This document shows, piece after piece, positions 40,005 to 49,481 of a DNA stretch of 64,000 nt. Position 1 is the first letter of the stretch. Each line of letters starts with the position of its first letter. The translations under genes and the position numbers were made by a program. A model generated the notes under the pieces. It was not told the DNA's origin and searched no databases. It saw only the letters and a list, made by a program, of their open reading frames with translations. Origin of the DNA: Kineothrix sp. IPX-CK (GTDB lineage Bacteria; Bacillota; Clostridia; Lachnospirales; Lachnospiraceae); contig NZ_CP146256.1 in NCBI RefSeq assembly GCF_039134705.1, forward strand, positions 3,472,001 through 3,536,000, read 5' to 3'.

Positions 40005-41084
40005 ATGAGAAATCCACCAGGATACGGAACTATAGTTGATTTAGGAAAAAATAGGCGCAGGCCAATTGCGGTACGTGTTCCGAACGGAAAGAAATTTAAT
40101 AAAGAGGGTGTGGAAATTAATGATTATAAGTATCTGGATTATTTTCCTCGTACGCCTGAAGGGAAAACGGCTGCAATTGATTTGTTAGCAAAGTATAACA
40201 GCGGCGTAAATGTGCGGACCATGCCAAACATATCATACTGCCCTACTTTCAAGGAACTATTTGAACTATGGCTCGACCGTCATACCGAGAACCTACGGAA
40301 AAAGAAAGGTGGAGTATCTGACCAGTTAGTCACATCCTATAAATCCGCCTTCAAAAAATGTAAGCCAATACACGGTAAACGCATAGATAAGATACAATTT
40401 CAAGATATCCAAGATATTGCGGACGATATAGCTGAGATGTCATATTCAACTGTTTTAAATGTGAAAATAATACTAAATTTTACGTTCGACTTGGCCAGAA
40501 AGCAAAAGTATATCACAGAAAACTTTGTCTCGGATATAGAATTTATATATAAGACTAATGATGAATCAAAACACTCTATGTTTTCCCGTAAAGAAGTTGA
40601 TATGCTGTGGAACAATAAAGATGATTTTAATGTAAGAATAATACTGATTATGATATATACGGGATTTAGAATAGAAGAACTGCTCTCACAGCTTACGGAC
40701 AAAGTATATATTGCTGATAGATACATGATTGGAGGGATAAAGACCAAGGCCGGAAAAGACCGCATTATTCCTATTTCAAGGAAAATAATGCCTTTTATTG
40801 AGGAAATATACGACAAAGGCAACATTTATCTTTTGCAGCGACAAGACAACCGATATTGGAGGAATAGCTTTTTAATCGAAATTTGGAATCCTGCAATGGA
40901 AAAACTGGGAATGAAACACCTGCCCCATGATACAAAATATACTTGCGCGTCTTTATTGGATAGAGCCGGCGTCAATGAAAATTGCAAAAAAATGATATTA
41001 GGGCATAAACGTCAAGATGTCACAAATGGAGTTTATGTGCAAAAGGATCTGCTTGATTTAATTAGTGCCATAGATATGATATAA
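40005..41084 (+). CDS. tyrosine integrase with a lysine in the second catalytic Arg position
   Basis: 359 residues. N-terminal arm and core-binding domain, then the catalytic domain: Arg in YTGFRIEELL, Lys in GIKTKAGKDRIIP, HDTKYTCASLL, ILGHKRQD, and Tyr in NGVYVQKDL. The HxxR box is HDTK here, so the usual catalytic Arg is Lys. SD GAGGAG lies before the ATG. It mediates insertion and excision at att. The last host gene starts 214 bases later. Confidence 0.9.
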   Translation: MRNPPGYGTIVDLGKNRRRPIAVRVPNGKKFNKEGVEINDYKYLDYFPRTPEGKTAAIDLLAKYNSGVNVRTMPNISYCPTFKELFELWLDRHTENLRKKKGGVSDQLVTSYKSAFKKCKPIHGKRIDKIQFQDIQDIADDIAEMSYSTVLNVKIILNFTFDLARKQKYITENFVSDIEFIYKTNDESKHSMFSRKEVDMLWNNKDDFNVRIILIMIYTGFRIEELLSQLTDKVYIADRYMIGGIKTKAGKDRIIPISRKIMPFIEEIYDKGNIYLLQRQDNRYWRNSFLIEIWNPAMEKLGMKHLPHDTKYTCASLLDRAGVNENCKKMILGHKRQDVTNGVYVQKDLLDLISAIDMI

Positions 41085-41219
41085 AGTGTATACTTAGTGT
41101 AACTTTTGTATTCAAATAAATAATTATCTATATCAAATAAATGGCGTATTTAATGCATTTATGATTAAATATAACTCGTATACTTAAGGAATATTTAAGA
41201 AATTATATCCAATGTCTTA
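41085..41219. other. region between integrase and host, expected attachment site
   Basis: AT-rich, without genes. The integrase-proximal attachment site should lie here. I see no repeat longer than nine bases shared with the first 300 bases of the window. Confidence 0.5.
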
Positions 41220-41248
41220 TTTACTTCCTTTTAAAATACTGCTAAAAT
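41220..41248 (+). promoter_or_regulatory. promoter of the lipid kinase gene
   Basis: TTTACT (41220-41225), 17-base spacer, TAAAAT (41243-41248). It lies 50 bases before the kinase ATG and within or right next to the likely integration site. Confidence 0.45.
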
Positions 41249-41297
41249 GAGGGTTAATCAAAAAGCGGTATATTTTTTTTGCAAATGAGGGCATGTT

Positions 41298-42275
41298 ATG
41301 TATTATGTGATTGTAAATCCTGCTTCGAAGTCCGGGCGGGGACGACAGATATGGATAGAACTGGAAGAGGTTTTCAAGGAAGGGGAAATACCGTATAAGG
41401 TTGTCTTTTCGAAAGGAATCGGGCACGTTACTCAGGTTGTTGCAAAGCTTACCGCTCCTCTTGCCGATAATCCTGCCGCAGATCCTATCAGGCTGATCAT
41501 TCTTGGAGGCGACGGCACCATGAATGAAGTACTTCAGGGCATCAGTGATTTCGACCGCGTATGGCTGGGCTATATCCCCACCGGTTCCAGCAACGATTTG
41601 GCGAGAGATTTACTGCTTCCGAGGAATCCTCTGGATATTCTTTCTACTATTATAGAAGGGAAAGTTGTCCGCACCATGGATCTTGGACTGCTCACTTATG
41701 ATAATCCGCCGGGAGAACTCTCCAGGCTTCACGCGCAGGAGGTACCGGATACCCGGTATTTTTCTGTAAGCAGCGGTATCGGCTTCGATGCTGCCGTATG
41801 TGAGGAAGCTCTGGCCTCCCGTTTTAAAAATATTTTAAACAAGCTTGGACTTGGAAAGCTCACTTACCTCGTTATCGCACTTAAGCAATTGATTGCCGCA
41901 AGGTCCGTCTCCTGCGATATCTATCTGGACGATGCGAAGGAACCCATTCACCTGAATAGTTTCTTGTTTACAGCATTCATGATCCACAAATATGAGGGCG
42001 GAGGCTTTAAGTTCTGCCCGACGGCTGATTCTGCCGATGGGATTTTGGATCTATGCGTAGTGGGAAATATCCCCAAGCCGATTATATTGCTGGCACTTCC
42101 TACCGCATTTTTCGGAAAACATTATATGTTTTCTCAAATAAAGCATTATTCGGCATCAAAGGCAAAGCTTACTGCCTCAATGCCGCTTTGGGTACATACC
42201 GACGGCGAAGTGTATGCGAAGTCCGACAGTATCTCTATTTCTTGCATTTCGCAGAAAATAAAATTAATGATGTGA
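41298..42275 (+). CDS. diacylglycerol kinase family lipid kinase
   Basis: 325 residues. MYYVIVNPASKSGRGRQIW, LIILGGDGTMNEVLQGI and YIPTGSSNDLARDL are the nucleotide-binding signatures of the DagK/YegS family. It phosphorylates diacylglycerol or related lipids. It overlaps no neighbour; the PAP2 gene begins 36 bases later, making a lipid kinase/phosphatase pair. SD GAGG precedes the ATG. First host gene after the prophage. Confidence 0.9.
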   Translation: MYYVIVNPASKSGRGRQIWIELEEVFKEGEIPYKVVFSKGIGHVTQVVAKLTAPLADNPAADPIRLIILGGDGTMNEVLQGISDFDRVWLGYIPTGSSNDLARDLLLPRNPLDILSTIIEGKVVRTMDLGLLTYDNPPGELSRLHAQEVPDTRYFSVSSGIGFDAAVCEEALASRFKNILNKLGLGKLTYLVIALKQLIAARSVSCDIYLDDAKEPIHLNSFLFTAFMIHKYEGGGFKFCPTADSADGILDLCVVGNIPKPIILLALPTAFFGKHYMFSQIKHYSASKAKLTASMPLWVHTDGEVYAKSDSISISCISQKIKLMM

Positions 42276-42310
42276 TTTTCCGTCTGCCATGGGAGGGCAT
42301 AAGGTGCAAA

Positions 42311-42988
42311 ATGAAAACTTTTTATGAAAAATATAAGCATGCGATACCGGTCATGATTTATGCGGTAATTTATATGACCTGGTTTCTGTATTTGGAGGAA
42401 AGTAATAAGAGAAACTTCCGGGTCATCCATGTGACCTTGGATGATTATATTCCTTTTTGTGAATTTTTTGTCATTCCGTACTTTTTATGGTTCGTTTACG
42501 TATCTGCAGTAGTTATTTACTTTTTTTTCAAAAACAAAGAAGATTACGCCAAATCTTGCGTATTCTTCATTATCGGCATGACTATATTTCTTATTATTTC
42601 CACGCTGTTTCCCAACGTGCATCATTTACGCCCGGCGGTTATGCCAAGAGAAAATATTTTTACCCATTTGACAACTTACTTATACAGTACGGATACTCCT
42701 ACCAACCTATGGCCCAGCATCCATGTATATAATTCACTGGGAGCGCATTTTGCCGTTGTAAAGAACCCCCGTCTGGCGGGTAAAAAGTGGGTGGCAAGAG
42801 GTTCGTTGATTACATGTATTTCCATTATCCTTTCCACCATGTTCCTCAAACAGCATTCTTTATTCGATGTGGTCACCGCCTTCATCATGGCCGCAATCAT
42901 GTATGGCATCGTATACAAGTACGACATCGTCATGGTATACAAGGAAAGAGCTCATGCCCGTAAAAAAGCAGCACCGCAGGTCAACTAA
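42311..42988 (+). CDS. PAP2 superfamily phosphatase
   Basis: 225 residues from the ATG at 42311 (AAGGTG upstream). Several membrane spans, and the PAP2 motifs HHLRPAV, PSIHVYNSL and KQHSLFDVV. It removes phosphate from lipids such as phosphatidate or undecaprenyl pyrophosphate. It follows the lipid kinase gene and ends in a terminator. Confidence 0.82.
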   Translation: MKTFYEKYKHAIPVMIYAVIYMTWFLYLEESNKRNFRVIHVTLDDYIPFCEFFVIPYFLWFVYVSAVVIYFFFKNKEDYAKSCVFFIIGMTIFLIISTLFPNVHHLRPAVMPRENIFTHLTTYLYSTDTPTNLWPSIHVYNSLGAHFAVVKNPRLAGKKWVARGSLITCISIILSTMFLKQHSLFDVVTAFIMAAIMYGIVYKYDIVMVYKERAHARKKAAPQVN

Positions 42989-43006
42989 GACCTACGGTGT
43001 TTTTTA
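42972..43006 (+). terminator. terminator of the lipid kinase/PAP2 unit
   Basis: CACCGCAGGTC-AACTAA-GACCTACGGTG followed by seven T. The stop codon is inside the loop. It may also shield the next minus-strand gene. Confidence 0.85.
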
Positions 43007-43021
43007 ATCGAATTTAAAAAT

Positions 43022-44047
43022 TTAATTGAATTTGAAAAAGCGCTGGCAAATACGGTAACCTTCTACAGAAATCTTTCTGCCGCCCTTTCCGGGAAGATTC
43101 ATAGAGTTTCCGAGAATGCCGTATCTAAGCCTTGTATAAAGCATTCTATCCTTCTGCTTGATATAATCCCAGAGCTCCTTCTTTTTCGTAAGATGTTCCT
43201 CGCTTCCTCCACGGATAAGGAGTATTGAGGAAATCGTCGTTATGATTTCCAAATAGTTAAACATATATTTGCGCATTTTGCGGTTCGCTTTTATTTTAGC
43301 CTTATTCTCCGCCATATAATCCACCATGATTTTATTCACCTTGATTTGCTGGTCGATTCTGGAAATCATGATAGTTTCATTTACCGACTGGCCCTCCCGC
43401 CCGATGTAGTAGCGGTAAAAATTCACATCGAGATAATACATATTTTTTACAAAAGGAAGAGGCTCGAACACATATAGGTTGTCCACGTAAAAAGTGTGCT
43501 CCGGCAGCTTCAGTCCGCAATCCTTCAAAAGTTTCGTCCGAAAGATAACGGAGTGCATAAGGATGTATTGTCCCTTACGGAAATATCTTACATCATTCCA
43601 TGAGAACATTTCGTCCCGAGGCAGGGCATAGTGATAACGCATGACCCTATTCCTTTTCTCGCCTTCTTTTTCATAGACGAAGTTGCTGATCAGCATATCC
43701 AGTACCTTTTCTCCCCCTGCCAAGTTCCTCAGGGTATCCAATACCTGCATGTAATCGCTTTCTTTTACCCAGTCGTCGCTATCCACCACTTTGAAAAACA
43801 AACCGGTGGCATTTTCTATTCCTGTATTCACCGCCGAGCCATGTCCTCCGTTTTCTTTATGCACAGCACGTACAATGGACGGATATTTTTCTGCATATTC
43901 GTCTGCAATTACCGCGGTACCGTCCTTAGAACCGTCATCCACTATGATAATTTCCACATCCTCTCCGCCTGTAAGCAGAGACTCTACACATTTTCTCATA
44001 TACCCTTCCGAGTTATAACAGGGTATCGCAATTGTTAATAACTTCAT
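43022..44047 (-). CDS. glycosyltransferase family 2
   Basis: 341 residues from the ATG at 44047 with GGAGGAAG upstream; an earlier ATG in frame has no SD. IAIPCYNSEGYM, IIIVDDGSKDGT and VVDSDDWV are the GT-A nucleotide-sugar motifs (the DSDD for metal). The C-terminal part is helical. It builds a surface polysaccharide or glycolipid; the acceptor is unknown. Confidence 0.88.
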   Translation of the reverse strand: MKLLTIAIPCYNSEGYMRKCVESLLTGGEDVEIIIVDDGSKDGTAVIADEYAEKYPSIVRAVHKENGGHGSAVNTGIENATGLFFKVVDSDDWVKESDYMQVLDTLRNLAGGEKVLDMLISNFVYEKEGEKRNRVMRYHYALPRDEMFSWNDVRYFRKGQYILMHSVIFRTKLLKDCGLKLPEHTFYVDNLYVFEPLPFVKNMYYLDVNFYRYYIGREGQSVNETIMISRIDQQIKVNKIMVDYMAENKAKIKANRKMRKYMFNYLEIITTISSILLIRGGSEEHLTKKKELWDYIKQKDRMLYTRLRYGILGNSMNLPGKGGRKISVEGYRICQRFFKFN

Positions 44048-44158
44048 TTTCTTCCTCCAACCATTAAAATTCATGGATTTTATGATTTTCATCCTTAGCA
44101 GCTTTTTTATCTAGCTCATGCTCTTATTCTGCACAGACAATGAAGATTTCATTCCTCG

Positions 44159-45910
44159 TCATATTCCCAGCTTAATATCCAAATATTTGGCATAAGACGC
44201 ATAGGCCGCAGGAATCGGATAACGTTCTCTTGCCTCATCCTTATCGGCAAATATCCAGCCGGCTTTTGCCACACCATCATTCGGCGCGTCCAGCTCGTCA
44301 ATTTTAACCGCATAACCTTTCATATGCCATTCCTTATGGGAAAAAATATGCTTCGCTTCTCCAATGCTCTGGATACGAATAACTCTCAGCCCCTTTGTCC
44401 TTAGAAAGTAAAGCACCTCTTCCTCCGAGCAGTGCCCCTCCAGCATAGGGAAACCATACATTCCCGCTAACAGCCCCTTCTCCGGTCTTTTTTCAAAAGC
44501 GGCCCTATCCTCCGCCTTAATGACGAGCACTGTTTTTTCTTCTATAGCCCTTTCCTTCTTGGTCTTCTTTTTCGGAAATTCAGAGATTCTATCCTGCAAA
44601 TGTGCCTTGCAAAATATCTTCCATGGGCACTCCATACACTTCGGCACACCGTTTGGCAGGCACACCGTAGCACCAAGCTCCATCAGTGCCTGATTGAAGT
44701 CGCCCGGCCTGTCCCCCGGAATCACGGCACTCAACTCCTTTTCCACTCTGCTCTTCGTCCTCTGGGAAAGGATATCCTCTCCGTCCATACGCAGTCTGGA
44801 AAGCACCCGCAACACGTTGCCGTCTACCGCAGGCACCACTTTCCCATAGGCGATGGAGGCTATCGCCCCCGCCGTATAGCTCCCGATTCCCGGAAGGGCC
44901 ATAAGTTCCTCATGCCCGGAGGGCATGACGCCTTCGTACTCCTCCATAATTATTTTTGCAGCACGCTGAAGATTACGGACCCTGTTATAATAACCTAATC
45001 CTTCCCACAGCTTTACCAGACGTTCTTCTTCCAAACAGGCGAGGCTTTCTATATCGGGTACCTGACTGATGAATCTGTCAAAATACGGCTTCACTGCCTC
45101 TACCCGCGTCTGCTGCAGCATAATTTCGGAAAGCCAGACATAATAAGGGGCAGGATGTTCTCTCCATGGAAGTATTCTCCTGCCGCTGTCATACCATGAA
45201 AGCAGCGGCCTCGCGATCAAGTCCAGCTCGTTCAATACTACCGGCACCGGATTATCGATTTCCATGCTGTCCGGTGTTACAACACAGTCGTAAGCCAGGA
45301 TCTTCACTCCCGCCTCCCGCGCCTTCAAAAGCGCCTGCGCAAAGGCCGGATGAGTTTCCACATTAGGTGCAAAAAAATCTACCGCCCTCATCTGGATTAC
45401 TAATATAATATACGCACTATATCCTTCCTCTACCGCCTCCGCCAGCTCTTCCACATGCTTCACGGCACGCTCCGACGGAGCATCGGGAAAATACACAGCA
45501 TTATCCCGCTCCAGCGTTACACCCTTTACCTCGAGGAAGATATTTTCCTCCTCCGTCTCTATATAAAAATCGAATCGTGAATTTTTGTAGACCTTTTCCG
45601 GATATACATTTTTTAATCCCGGGAAAAGCTCCTTCTTAAGAAGCCATTCGTGCACCGCTTTATTGGGAGCAGCCGAATCCATATTTATCATGCGCGCGCC
45701 TTTTTTTACCGCTACAAGATCATAGGCAGTGGAGCGTTCCTCATTGTCACTCTTCTCCAGATACACCGTAGCACGGTGAACCAAAAGCTCCCTGCATCTT
45801 CCTGTATTTTTCACATGGACCTTTTCCCTTTTTCCGTTTATTTCCACATAGGCAATAAAACGGTTCGGACGATCCAGAAATTCACCCTCCGTAATGTTCC
45901 TATATTTCAT
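44159..45910 (-). CDS. SfsA-MutY fusion: nuclease-like domain + adenine glycosylase
   Basis: 583 residues. About 1-225 match SfsA (FLDRPNRFIAYVEINGKREK, HVKNTGRCRELL, and FLEVKGVTLERDNAVYFPDA with the E-x-K nuclease-like core). From about 228 on it is MutY: LLSWYDSGRRILPWRE, LSEIMLQQTRVE (catalytic Glu), LMALPGIGSYTAGAIAS (helix-hairpin-helix), AVDGNVLRVLSR (catalytic Asp), the cluster cysteines in CLPNGVPKCMECPWKIFC, and the C-terminal NUDIX-like part. MutY removes adenine paired with 8-oxoguanine. Both halves look intact. I know no experimental work on this fusion. Confidence 0.9.
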   Translation of the reverse strand: MKYRNITEGEFLDRPNRFIAYVEINGKREKVHVKNTGRCRELLVHRATVYLEKSDNEERSTAYDLVAVKKGARMINMDSAAPNKAVHEWLLKKELFPGLKNVYPEKVYKNSRFDFYIETEEENIFLEVKGVTLERDNAVYFPDAPSERAVKHVEELAEAVEEGYSAYIILVIQMRAVDFFAPNVETHPAFAQALLKAREAGVKILAYDCVVTPDSMEIDNPVPVVLNELDLIARPLLSWYDSGRRILPWREHPAPYYVWLSEIMLQQTRVEAVKPYFDRFISQVPDIESLACLEEERLVKLWEGLGYYNRVRNLQRAAKIIMEEYEGVMPSGHEELMALPGIGSYTAGAIASIAYGKVVPAVDGNVLRVLSRLRMDGEDILSQRTKSRVEKELSAVIPGDRPGDFNQALMELGATVCLPNGVPKCMECPWKIFCKAHLQDRISEFPKKKTKKERAIEEKTVLVIKAEDRAAFEKRPEKGLLAGMYGFPMLEGHCSEEEVLYFLRTKGLRVIRIQSIGEAKHIFSHKEWHMKGYAVKIDELDAPNDGVAKAGWIFADKDEARERYPIPAAYASYAKYLDIKLGI

Positions 45911-45945
45911 TTCAATACCATATCTTTCCTATGAGCGCTTTGGTA

Positions 45946-46542
45946 TCAGCGCAATCTGTTGCATTCAAATTTCTCAAGCTTAAGGAGACAATTTCTAAGC
46001 TCCAGGAATCTTTCCTCTATATCCCCGGACTTTACTTCTATATCAGTAGCTATTGCCATAACATTTATCATATCGTCAGTAATACGGTGATGAATACCAG
46101 TAAGTATATTCAGCCTCTCCTCATAAGAGTCCGCCTCGAGAAACTTAAGTACCTGAGGGTCAATATCTAAAATTTGTTCTTCTTGTTCGCTTATCGGTAC
46201 TGTTACCGATTCTATCACTAATTCTTTTTTCGCTTCCATTGCCGGTACTTTTTCTTGTCCGTTTGCTGGATCTTTTACCGGTGCATTGGCAGGTTCTCCG
46301 AAAGCCTGAGTCATCGCTGCCAACTCGAATCTATATTCCTGTGTCGCTTGAGGATATTTTTCCTTATCCAGCTTCTCCAGAAATATATCCATAGGTCTTG
46401 CATAAGTCTTGTAATTTCCGTACATAGCCTGATATATGACAAACATTTCTCCCGTTTCCGAGTGCTCCGCTATTGTAATGATTTGATAGGTATTTCCCTT
46501 GAAATGCCTGTAAATCTCATGTGGCTGCGGTATATGCTGCAT
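45946..46542 (-). CDS. DUF1653 domain protein
   Basis: 198 residues. The N-terminal part (YRHFKGNTYQIITIAEHSET, then YGNYKTYARPMDIFLEKL) is DUF1653, a short domain typical of Firmicutes. The C-terminal half is a helical extension ending with CLLKLEKFECNRL and has no assignment. Function unknown. Confidence 0.78.
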   Translation of the reverse strand: MQHIPQPHEIYRHFKGNTYQIITIAEHSETGEMFVIYQAMYGNYKTYARPMDIFLEKLDKEKYPQATQEYRFELAAMTQAFGEPANAPVKDPANGQEKVPAMEAKKELVIESVTVPISEQEEQILDIDPQVLKFLEADSYEERLNILTGIHHRITDDMINVMAIATDIEVKSGDIEERFLELRNCLLKLEKFECNRLR

Positions 46543-46627
46543 AATGTATCCTCACTTCTTTCTTGAATTTTAACCTTGTCCTTACTATTATAATACCCAG
46601 CCGTCAACTTGTCATGCTTTTCCTGCT

Positions 46628-47029
46628 CTAATCATTTTCAGATCCCAAAAACACATAGAAAAACCTGCTCTCTTCCACGGGGAAGCTCACGCCCGAAAGC
46701 TCCGCCTCAAGGCTCTCCTTTCTGGTTTCATCCAGGCTCCGAAGCCTTTTATGATGAATTAAAACGGTATACTTATCTGGCACATCCTTTTCCATTACCT
46801 TCGTCATCGTTATACCGCAGTTCTTATATCCGCATTCCTCCAGTACATCCCTCATTTCTCCAATATATTTATTCTCTATTGTGCGATAATACTGTCTGTC
46901 CGCCAGATTTCCATCCATTTCCCGGCTCATCACTGTTCCCTTCGCACAAAATAAAATAACCCCTATAAATAATAACGTTACAGCTAAATATTTTTTTTCA
47001 ATAAATGTGCATTTTTTCTCTTTTCTCAT
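46628..47029 (-). CDS. membrane-anchored hypothetical protein
   Basis: 133 residues. N-terminal basic residues, one membrane helix (about 14-32), then an outside domain with ECGYKNCGITMTKVMEKDV. Conserved small proteins like this occur near mutY in Lachnospiraceae. No function known. Confidence 0.6.
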   Translation of the reverse strand: MRKEKKCTFIEKKYLAVTLLFIGVILFCAKGTVMSREMDGNLADRQYYRTIENKYIGEMRDVLEECGYKNCGITMTKVMEKDVPDKYTVLIHHKRLRSLDETRKESLEAELSGVSFPVEESRFFYVFLGSEND

Positions 47030-47122
47030 ATTACTTCATTCCTTTCACTCACAAATATTTTTGTCCTTTCTTTTATTATATCATTTTATAAGTCCAATAA
47101 AACGGACTTTGACTTTCGGTTC

Positions 47123-47163
47123 AAAAAAATCTTTCCCCGATGTCAAAAGACACCTTGGAAAGA
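47123..47163 (-). terminator. terminator of the acidic small gene
   Basis: Minus-strand TCTTTCC ... GGAAAGA with GTGTC/GACAT inner pairs, followed by seven T. It lies about 50 bases after the stop of the gene at 47,216-47,674. Confidence 0.8.
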
Positions 47164-47215
47164 CTTTCTGCACTTAGAATTATATAATGATTACGGATAA
47201 AGCAGCGTATCAGGT

Positions 47216-47674
47216 TTATACGTCAGCGTTTTCCGTCTCTTCATTGAGAAGCGCTTCCTTCTCACCGTTATCACTTATTACCGTGCGGGTTATTGTCGTA
47301 ATACCACCGGACGTGGTTGTAGTCTCCAGATACATAACTCCGTCTGCCACAACAATCTGCGTTGTCGTTTCTTCTCCCTCGCTTTCGGAGCTTCCGCCGC
47401 CTGTCACTCCTGCAGTACCGTTTGTCTCCTCTGCCTCTTCTGATGAATCTGATTGTGTACTGTCTTCCGACATCTGCGCCTTAACACTCCTAAGCAAATC
47501 CAGGATATCATTGTAGGTATCACATGGAAATGCCGCTGTCGAATCAATTTCCGAAGCAATATAGCTGTCGCTTTCAGCCTCTTTCGTAGTTTCTTCTGCT
47601 GCTGAAGTTTTCTGTGCAGCCTGTGTTGAGATTGCTCCGATACTGCTTAAATACTCGTCAATTTTCATAGACAT
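47216..47674 (-). CDS. acidic low-complexity hypothetical protein
   Basis: 152 residues. An N-terminal MSMKIDEYLSSIGAISTQAA, acidic Ser/Thr/Glu-rich centre, and a beta-rich end (GVMYLETTTTSGGITTITRT). No signal peptide. It stands alone with a terminator. Function unknown. Confidence 0.6.
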   Translation of the reverse strand: MSMKIDEYLSSIGAISTQAAQKTSAAEETTKEAESDSYIASEIDSTAAFPCDTYNDILDLLRSVKAQMSEDSTQSDSSEEAEETNGTAGVTGGGSSESEGEETTTQIVVADGVMYLETTTTSGGITTITRTVISDNGEKEALLNEETENADV

Positions 47675-47818
47675 AATCTGCCGCCTTTCTTTTGGGCTGT
47701 ATATTTAACATCCTGTAAGCATCTGAGGCATCCATTCCTATCCTTTATGTCGGATATTTGTATTTGATGTTAAAGGGCTTTCACAGAAAATTCACACTTT
47801 TTCGTACTTTTATAACAC

Positions 47819-47830
47819 AAATCGCGATTT
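47819..47830. other. perfect 12-bp palindrome
   Basis: AAATCGCGATTT lies just after the YqeY stop, in the leader of the acidic small gene. It may be an operator. Confidence 0.35.
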
Positions 47831-47834
47831 ACAT

Positions 47835-48293
47835 TTAACCCAAAAGCTCTGCAACGATCTTATTCACCAAAGCACCATCCGCTTTCCCCTTCACCTTCGG
47901 CATCAATTCCTTCATCACCCGGCCTTTATCCTTCGCAGACGGACTTTCAATTCCCAAATCACCCAGCACTTCCCTTATCACTCCCCGGATCGCTTCCTCG
48001 CTCATCTCATCCGGCGCAAACTCACCAAGTACCTCCAGCCGCTTTTTACACTGTTCCTTAATATCTACCCTGTTCTCCGGAGCAAGCTCCATCGTCTCCT
48101 TCGTCTGTTTGATCTCTTTCTTAATTACCTCATACTCCTCGGCCTCCGTCAAATCCTCCCGCTTATCAATCGCCTTATTCTTAAGCGCTCCAAGCAGCAT
48201 AGACAAGGTTTCTTTTCTATCCTTATCCTTATTCTTCATAGCCGTCACCATTTCCGTCCTGATTTCCTCAATCTTACTCATTTTTTCATCCAT
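47835..48293 (-). CDS. YqeY/GatB-like protein
   Basis: 152 residues from the ATG at 48293. MSKIEEIRTEMVTAMKNKDK then KEIKQTKETMELAPENR and the end KGRVMKELMPKVKGKADGAL are the YqeY family signature, a domain related to the tail of GatB. Function uncertain, often near dnaG in Firmicutes; here it is next to holA. Confidence 0.88.
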   Translation of the reverse strand: MDEKMSKIEEIRTEMVTAMKNKDKDRKETLSMLLGALKNKAIDKREDLTEAEEYEVIKKEIKQTKETMELAPENRVDIKEQCKKRLEVLGEFAPDEMSEEAIRGVIREVLGDLGIESPSAKDKGRVMKELMPKVKGKADGALVNKIVAELLG

Positions 48294-48422
48294 TCCTTTC
48301 ATTTTTTACTTATTTTCATTCTAATCCTTCATTCCCTCGTTCTCTGCCTTGATTTTAAGTGTAATCCCGTAACCTCAGCGAAGAAAGTCCTTCACAACCT
48401 CCCCATTACACAAAAACACCCC

Positions 48423-49400
48423 CTACCCACTATACTTCACAATCAGCAGCTCCACACTCATCACATCATTCATTCTCCCTGTCTTTACCGATTCCTCTGC
48501 CTCCACACAAGCCTCCAGCGCACTCTTCAAATCCCCGCCGCTGAATTTGGAAGCCTGAACAGCATACTTTCCCGCGATAAAAGGCAGAAGTCCAACCTTT
48601 TCCCCGATCCTTTTATTATCATAGCCCTTTGTTTTTAGTTCTTTCACCTGAAGAAGCATATTATACTGCCTTGCAATCAAAAAGAGAATGCGCATCGGCG
48701 GCTCCTTTAACGCCAGCAAATCATAATACAGATTCAGGGCCGCTTTCTGCTTTTTATCCGCAATGGCATTCACCATATCAAAAATATGGTTGCTCACCCT
48801 GTGAGTACATATGTCCTCGATATCCTGCTCTGTCACCGTATCCTTTTCCATGCAGTAACACATCAGCTTTTCTAACTCCTTGCGGATATTCTCCATATCC
48901 GTTCCTGTCTTTTCCATAAAATGACGGAGAGATGAAGCAGATATCTTCTTATCCTCTTTCTTTATCATGCCAAGAACCCATTTCTGAAGCGTCTCCTCGC
49001 TCTGAACAGGGAATTCCACAGCAGTTCCTTTCGCAGATACCGTTTTAAAGAGTCTGCTCCTCTTATCCGCTTCCGTCTCCACAAAAACGAAGTAAGACGT
49101 CGCAGAGGGCTCGTTCAAATATTCTGCCAGAGTTTCGCCTCCCTGCTTGAAAAGTCCGCTATTCTCGATGATAATCACGCGACGGTCCGCGAAAAAAGGC
49201 ATGGTTTCCGCCAAATCGATTACTGCGCCGGAAGATACATCCTTTCCTTCAAAATAATTATAATTCATTGTATCTTCCTCATCCGTGAGCGCGCTTTTAA
49301 GCCTATCGCGATACTGCTTGCGAAGGTATGCCTCTTCTCCGTATAAAAGATATATATTTTTCAATTGTCCCGTCTTGATATCCTCGTTGATACGCTGCAT
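48423..49400 (-). CDS. holA: DNA polymerase III delta subunit
   Basis: 325 residues. IYLLYGEEAYLRKQYRDRLK, then VIIIENSGLFK, a sensor-like segment, and LLALKEPPMRILFLIARQYN near the collar. This is the HolA family that opens the sliding clamp in the clamp loader. Follows comEC in transcription order, a usual Firmicutes neighbourhood. Confidence 0.92.
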   Translation of the reverse strand: MQRINEDIKTGQLKNIYLLYGEEAYLRKQYRDRLKSALTDEEDTMNYNYFEGKDVSSGAVIDLAETMPFFADRRVIIIENSGLFKQGGETLAEYLNEPSATSYFVFVETEADKRSRLFKTVSAKGTAVEFPVQSEETLQKWVLGMIKKEDKKISASSLRHFMEKTGTDMENIRKELEKLMCYCMEKDTVTEQDIEDICTHRVSNHIFDMVNAIADKKQKAALNLYYDLLALKEPPMRILFLIARQYNMLLQVKELKTKGYDNKRIGEKVGLLPFIAGKYAVQASKFSGGDLKSALEACVEAEESVKTGRMNDVMSVELLIVKYSG

Positions 49401-49481
49401 AATATCTCCTTTTGTCGTATTTACTTTTTCATTATAAATATCTTTTATTTCTCTGTCAAACCTTCCGCAATCCTCGATAAA

